Below the pieces are notes generated by a model. It saw only the letters and a list, made by a program, of their open reading frames with translations, had not been told where the DNA came from and did not search any database. A stretch of 64,000 nucleotides of DNA from NCBI GenBank assembly GCA_023055425.1, contig JALGPY010000008.1:20309359-20373358 (forward strand), given 5' to 3'. The position numbers and the translations under genes are program-made. Origin of the DNA: Linanthus parryae (lineage: Eukaryota > Streptophyta > Magnoliopsida > Ericales > Polemoniaceae). This document shows positions 59,818 to 64,000 of the stretch, piece by piece. Every line of letters begins with the position of its first letter. The first letter of the stretch is position 1.

Positions 59818-61291
59818 ATATACACATTCTTTATTATTATATTCAGAGATTCTAAGTATGAATGTTAATTAATGTGTCTCCCTTTCATGCTTTTCGGAAT
59901 TGCATTATTTAACTAATTAACTCAAAAATAAATTATATGTTCGAGTTAACCCTTAATCTACTTCATGTAAAGTTAAAAATATGAAGATTGTCGATGAATG
60001 CTAAATGTTACTCTCGTTTCAACGGACTCAACTGAGTTGGTGTCCCGATGACATCAAATTGTATGGCTCATGAGGGTGCTAAGGTAGGATATGTGTTAGA
60101 TATTCCTAAAATTTGGTTAGGATGCACTCCAAGTTGGGCAACCAACATTGATGTAACTAAGTTGGGTTCAATACTCGTCGCTTAATGAAATTTTCTCTCT
60201 CAAAAGAGTTTAAAACATGACATTTTACATTTTTCACCTCCTATTACTCAAGATGCTCTTATTGTGTCGCAAAGAGAGACTTTTATTTGTGAGCATCACC
60301 TTGGTATGGAAACATAGTGTCCTACACTATAGACAGCCCAACCCACATGCGGGTTACACTATTGGCAGTTGTTCGGTTTCAGTTTTAAAATAAGTTTAAG
60401 ATGACAATGAAAGCTCATGGATCAAAATAGATTTTAAGTTGGTTTATAGCTCAAAATTTTAAGTATATGCTTAGCATTAGAGACAGCCCAACCCACATCC
60501 CCGACCTGAGTCGAGTAGTGTCGAGCCGGTCCGATGACGGCAGCGTGCGCGCGTGTGAGATGCATGTGTGGTGGACTTTAAATAGGTGTTTTCCCAGTAA
60601 TAAAATTGTTACACCCAAAGAGTCATTTAGTTTTAAACTTAGAATATTTAAATATGCTTAACTTGTTTCTTAATGCTAATGTGGTACACTTCATGTTTCC
60701 AACTCCACTTTCACGCTAGGATTTTTTATTCATTAGAACAAGGGTTCCAAAGCCACTTTCGATTTTGTAAACCGTCGACCGGGTGCAATGTCGACCCAAC
60801 ATCATGAATTTTCAACAATTCCCACATGAATGATAAAATTTATACAAGAGCCGGATTTATCAATAAAGAGAGAGAAAAGTGTCAAGCGAATAATAATCGC
60901 ATCGGGAATGTGGCAAAGGGCCTTGAACCTCCCATAGTGAAATACTATCTGATATATAGGATTGTTAGTGGTAAAACACATCGAGCTTCTCCCGCATACC
61001 TAGACAATAGTGCCCACATGACTATCATCCTTCCGCAAACGGTTCTCATTGTTGTGTCCGTTATGACTGTGGAACACTTAATCATACTTTCATGAGTGGT
61101 CTTAGAGAAATTAGCCTTATCATTCTCCTAGAACCGACAACATATTTCCGCTCATATAGGTGAGTCTCATAAAGAGTATTTTTAAAATATCCCACTTGGT
61201 TTTTATTTTCAGGATATGACCTAGTTAAAAGCCAATATATTAACATTGCCAACGCAAGCGTCACTTAATGTCCCCCTAGGAATGGGCATTG

Positions 61292-61293
<2 letters not shown>
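59818..61293. other. Non-coding; 18-bp repeat; probable 3' flank of a Copia remnant
   Basis: No gene seen. AGACAGCCCAACCCACAT occurs at 60331-60348 and 60481-60498. The right part (about 61080-61290) reads on the minus strand like the non-coding 3' end of the decayed Copia element that follows. Confidence 0.4.

Positions 61294-61328
<35 letters not shown>
61294..61328. repeat. Poly(A) tract, 35 bases
   Basis: Uninterrupted A run inside the 3' part of the Copia remnant. The length may vary between individuals. Confidence 0.9.
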
Positions 61329-61329
<1 letters not shown>

Positions 61330-61331
<2 letters not shown>

Positions 61332-62330
61332 TACCATGACTATACTTGCAGAGTAGTTAGGTTGTCCCTTTTGAACGTAGCTTGTGGGAACTCCAGTCAT
61401 CTAGGCTGGGTTTTCTATTACGTGTAACTCGAAGAGATATGCTTTAATCTCATTTCCCTTGATGAACTAAACACTTACTCTCTAGTTAACAATTCGGTAT
61501 ACGGATCCGCTAAGTTCTTTTTCTTCACATAATGGATCGATATAATTCCGAATGAGAGCAATTATTTAATTGTGTTGTGTTAACAACGCATATGTCTAGA
61601 CTTACCATTGTAGATGGTGCTTTGCGCCACTCAGATTGCCAAATGACTATCGCAATGAATGCAAATAGCTGGCAGCGATTTCGGCCACATAGGAAACTCT
61701 TCTACGAACTGATGAAGTCACTCATTTCTTCTCTTGTCTTATCCAAATAATTGAATTATGATCCCATTGTGGATCTTGCAATGCAAGTTGTGTAGAAGGT
61801 ATTCACGATACGACTGCACCTCCAATGATAAAAGCATGCTCACTTATGGACATAGAATCCATAGTGTTTAGTATCCAGTTCGCATCACTATACCTTTCCA
61901 GTAGTGCTAGGTGCCTGGTATAGTGTAGTCCATATGCTGAGTACGCAGTTGATATTTTAGGACCCGTGTACTCATTTATAATGTTTATCACTAGCATTAC
62001 TAGTGAACCCACTTAACTTGCCAACTGCTTGAGCAGTATCAGACTTTGTACAATTCATGAGGTACATTAAGCAACCAATCACTTCAGCACATTCGACTTG
62101 TCGTATAACTTACATCCCGATTCTTGGCGAGATGCAAATTAAGATCTACTGGAGACTTAACTATCTTGCCACTTGTCAAATTTCTCAAGAATATTTCCAA
62201 CCTAGTGTGATTGAGATAATGAGCATTCATCCGTCGTTCTAGTGATTTTCATATCTAAAATAACATCAGCGATACTCATATCTTTCTCATCGAACTTTGT
62301 TATCTACATCTTATTCTCAAGAATGATTTT
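61330..62330 (-). pseudogene. Copia retrotransposon remnant: RT end and RNase H
   Basis: Minus-strand frames, with stops and shifts, read IGCLMYLMNCTKSD (RT C-terminus), LHYTRHLALLERYSDANWI (RNase H first Asp), SISEHAFIIGGAVVS, TCIARSTMGS, MWPKSLPAICIHCD and KKKNLADPYTELL. This is the normal order in Ty1/copia polyproteins. The catalytic Asp of YSDAN is retained, but no continuous frame exists. No LTRs were identified. Confidence 0.75.
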
Positions 62331-64000
62331 GAAGTATATATTCACCGCCTCTTTCTAGTACGGAGTCTCGGTGCTAGACATAATTTCATTCTAGGTTTGA
62401 GGCTCATTTTTCACCACGTAGATTAGGAAATCCAGGGCAAATTTATTTGCAACTTTTTCCCCCTTATTACGTATAGGTTTTGTCTTCTTGTTCAGGCTCT
62501 TAGGATGTAAATCATGGCCAAAATGTTACTTTTGACATGCTGAAATTCCGTACCACAAACTGGATTTTTCTCACCGGAATTCCGGCCGTAGCCATTATTG
62601 ACCTCAAAACTTGAGATTTTTGACCAATTATTTCCTCCATTTTAAATTTAAAGCACTCTCCTTATCCCCCTCCCCTTATCCTACCTCTAAGATTGTAGAA
62701 AGAGAAATGAATTTTGTACCCAGACGATGAGACAGTCAATTTTGTACCTGCTCCTTATCCTGCGCCCAAACACGGGATAAGAAGCATGAGCTACAACTTT
62801 GTCCTTATCCCCTGCCTTATACCTTTCCCGAACGAGGCCATAGTGAAATTTAAAGCAGCAAGTCATCTGAGCAGAGTGGAACTGACGAAACAACCCGTTT
62901 CATACTACTATTCATCCATGGGTATAAATATCGCAAAGATGCCCCTAGCTAAAATCAACATGATAATGTATATCAGATATATGAAGGGGGGGAAACCCCA
63001 ACACCCATATTAACTCAAAGGGCAGTTTTCACAGAAATACAGGACAACTTTTAATTGATAAAACATGTTTCAAAAATAGAAAACTCAGATTTCATCACAC
63101 CCGCAAAGGCAAAAGCCAGAACTTACTACAAACAACACTAGGCTCATGAAACACAGTTGGAAGCTACTATATCCTAGTTAGGTTAACCTGTTGGCTACTG
63201 AACTGGCAACAATACAGGAGGAGGGTGTGCTCACATTCCCACCAAATATGAATTTTGATCTCACTGAGTAGTAGTTAGTGTGGAAGGGATATAGAGGAAC
63301 CCGAATCATTGCGTAACAAACAGATCAATGCTGTGAGACAAGACCACCAGGATTTACCAGGTTGGCCGTAAATTCCAGAGCTATCCGTAAATGGTATAAA
63401 CTCTGAATTACCCTCAACTGTTTTTGTGCAGTATGAGATTCTTTTTGGGAGAGTTTCAACTGCTTGGCACGGTGCAGAGTTGACCATGCCCAGGATTACG
63501 CTCCAGAGGGTACAAGGTGGTTCCCCTGACATATTTGTGGTGTTCCAAGGCAGCCTTCCGAAGCCCCGAAACTGTTCGAGGCTTTTGTTGCTTCTTGATT
63601 ATAGAGCATGCACGGAGTGGGTCCTCATTTCCAGCTCCAGTCCTCCTATTAGCAAAGAGAAGATGATTTCAGTAAAGCCCAAGTGTGGCTCCTAAAGTCT
63701 CCAGTAATGTGTCTGTGTGTGTATTCACTATTAAATGACGTGCTGATTCATATAACATATAGGAGCAGGTGGATACACATCTACTCCTGTGTGGAGTGTC
63801 TGTTACGTGAACAGTTCTCAGGAAATCAGCCACGACAGGGAGAAAATCACAGCAGGTATCTACTTTGTAGGTTCCTTGGATTGCCTTACTTACAATGCGG
63901 ACGTGCTAAAATTTGACACTGCTACATGAAGATAATTGTGAACACAATCCAACCCTTGTATTAGGTTCTCTCGGGCAATTGTTCTCTTCTTTAATGTGTT
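62331..64000. other. Non-coding or unrecognised to window end
   Basis: A region at about 62640-62870 has repeated CTTATCC/GGATAAG words and ends near CCCGAACGAGGCC, suggesting an eroded terminal-inverted-repeat element. At 63275-63695 both strands carry frames of 85-100 codons. Neither matches a family I know. The minus-strand one (MSGEPPCTLWSVILG) could be part of a transcribed gene, but I cannot support it. Confidence 0.3.

Noticed and set aside
63275..63695. Possible exon on either strand near the window end
   Set aside because: Both strands are open for 85-100 codons with no recognisable domain, no splice context and no conservation evidence.

Overview
This window is nuclear DNA of a higher plant, most likely a eudicot. 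It has spliced GT-AG genes, an Athila-type Ty3/gypsy retrotransposon primed by tRNA-Asp, plant L1-type LINEs with DUF4283 and RNase H domains, and Stowaway-, Tourist- and foldback-type MITEs. I cannot name the species. Gene density is low. Only two host genes look intact where visible: the last five exons of an LCB2-type serine palmitoyltransferase (444-3526, +) and a SAM-domain protein (13801-14661, -). A third host gene, a MIZ1-like (DUF617) gene, is destroyed and partly amplified.

Layout. 1-3.5 kb: LCB2 3' half with a Tourist-like MITE in one intron. 3.5-6.3 kb: a decayed MITE relative and a probable non-LTR retroposon with a nested terminal-inverted-repeat element. 6.3-13.8 kb: no coding sequence, but several diverged local duplications, a foldback MITE, a hAT-like element carrying a tRNA-like module, and a Stowaway-like MITE. 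13.8-14.9 kb: the SAM-domain gene with a clear TATA box. 15.0-21.25 kb: a minus-strand LINE with ORF1, endonuclease/RT, zf-RVT and RNase H, broken by stops and frameshifts.

21.26-37.46 kb is the most striking region. The 3' part of the MIZ1-like gene is broken at 21.26-21.67 kb. Beyond it the 5' part is repeated head-to-tail eight full times plus a truncated ninth, with a ~1.9 kb period. Each unit holds the gene's upstream region with a Stowaway-like MITE, its N-terminal coding part, and a ~0.87 kb terminal-inverted-repeat element inserted in the conserved VTGTIFG motif between copies of an 11-bp repeat. That element carries a tRNA-like box A/box B module followed by a T run.

37.46-51.72 kb: an Athila-lineage element with nearly identical LTRs, several stops in gag-pol and one long extra ORF. 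Its 5' LTR is preceded by 118 bp of element-internal sequence fused directly to the truncated array, so the left border is not a normal insertion end. 51.7-53.66 kb: an unrecognised ORF and a minus-strand LINE ORF1 remnant. 53.66-59.82 kb: a minus-strand element with short, Copia-like LTRs and no long ORF, carrying a series of box-B-like motifs. 59.8-64 kb: mostly non-coding, with a decayed Copia RT/RNase H remnant at 61.3-62.3 kb.

All coordinates, splice sites and domain calls come from reading the sequence by eye. No database search was run.
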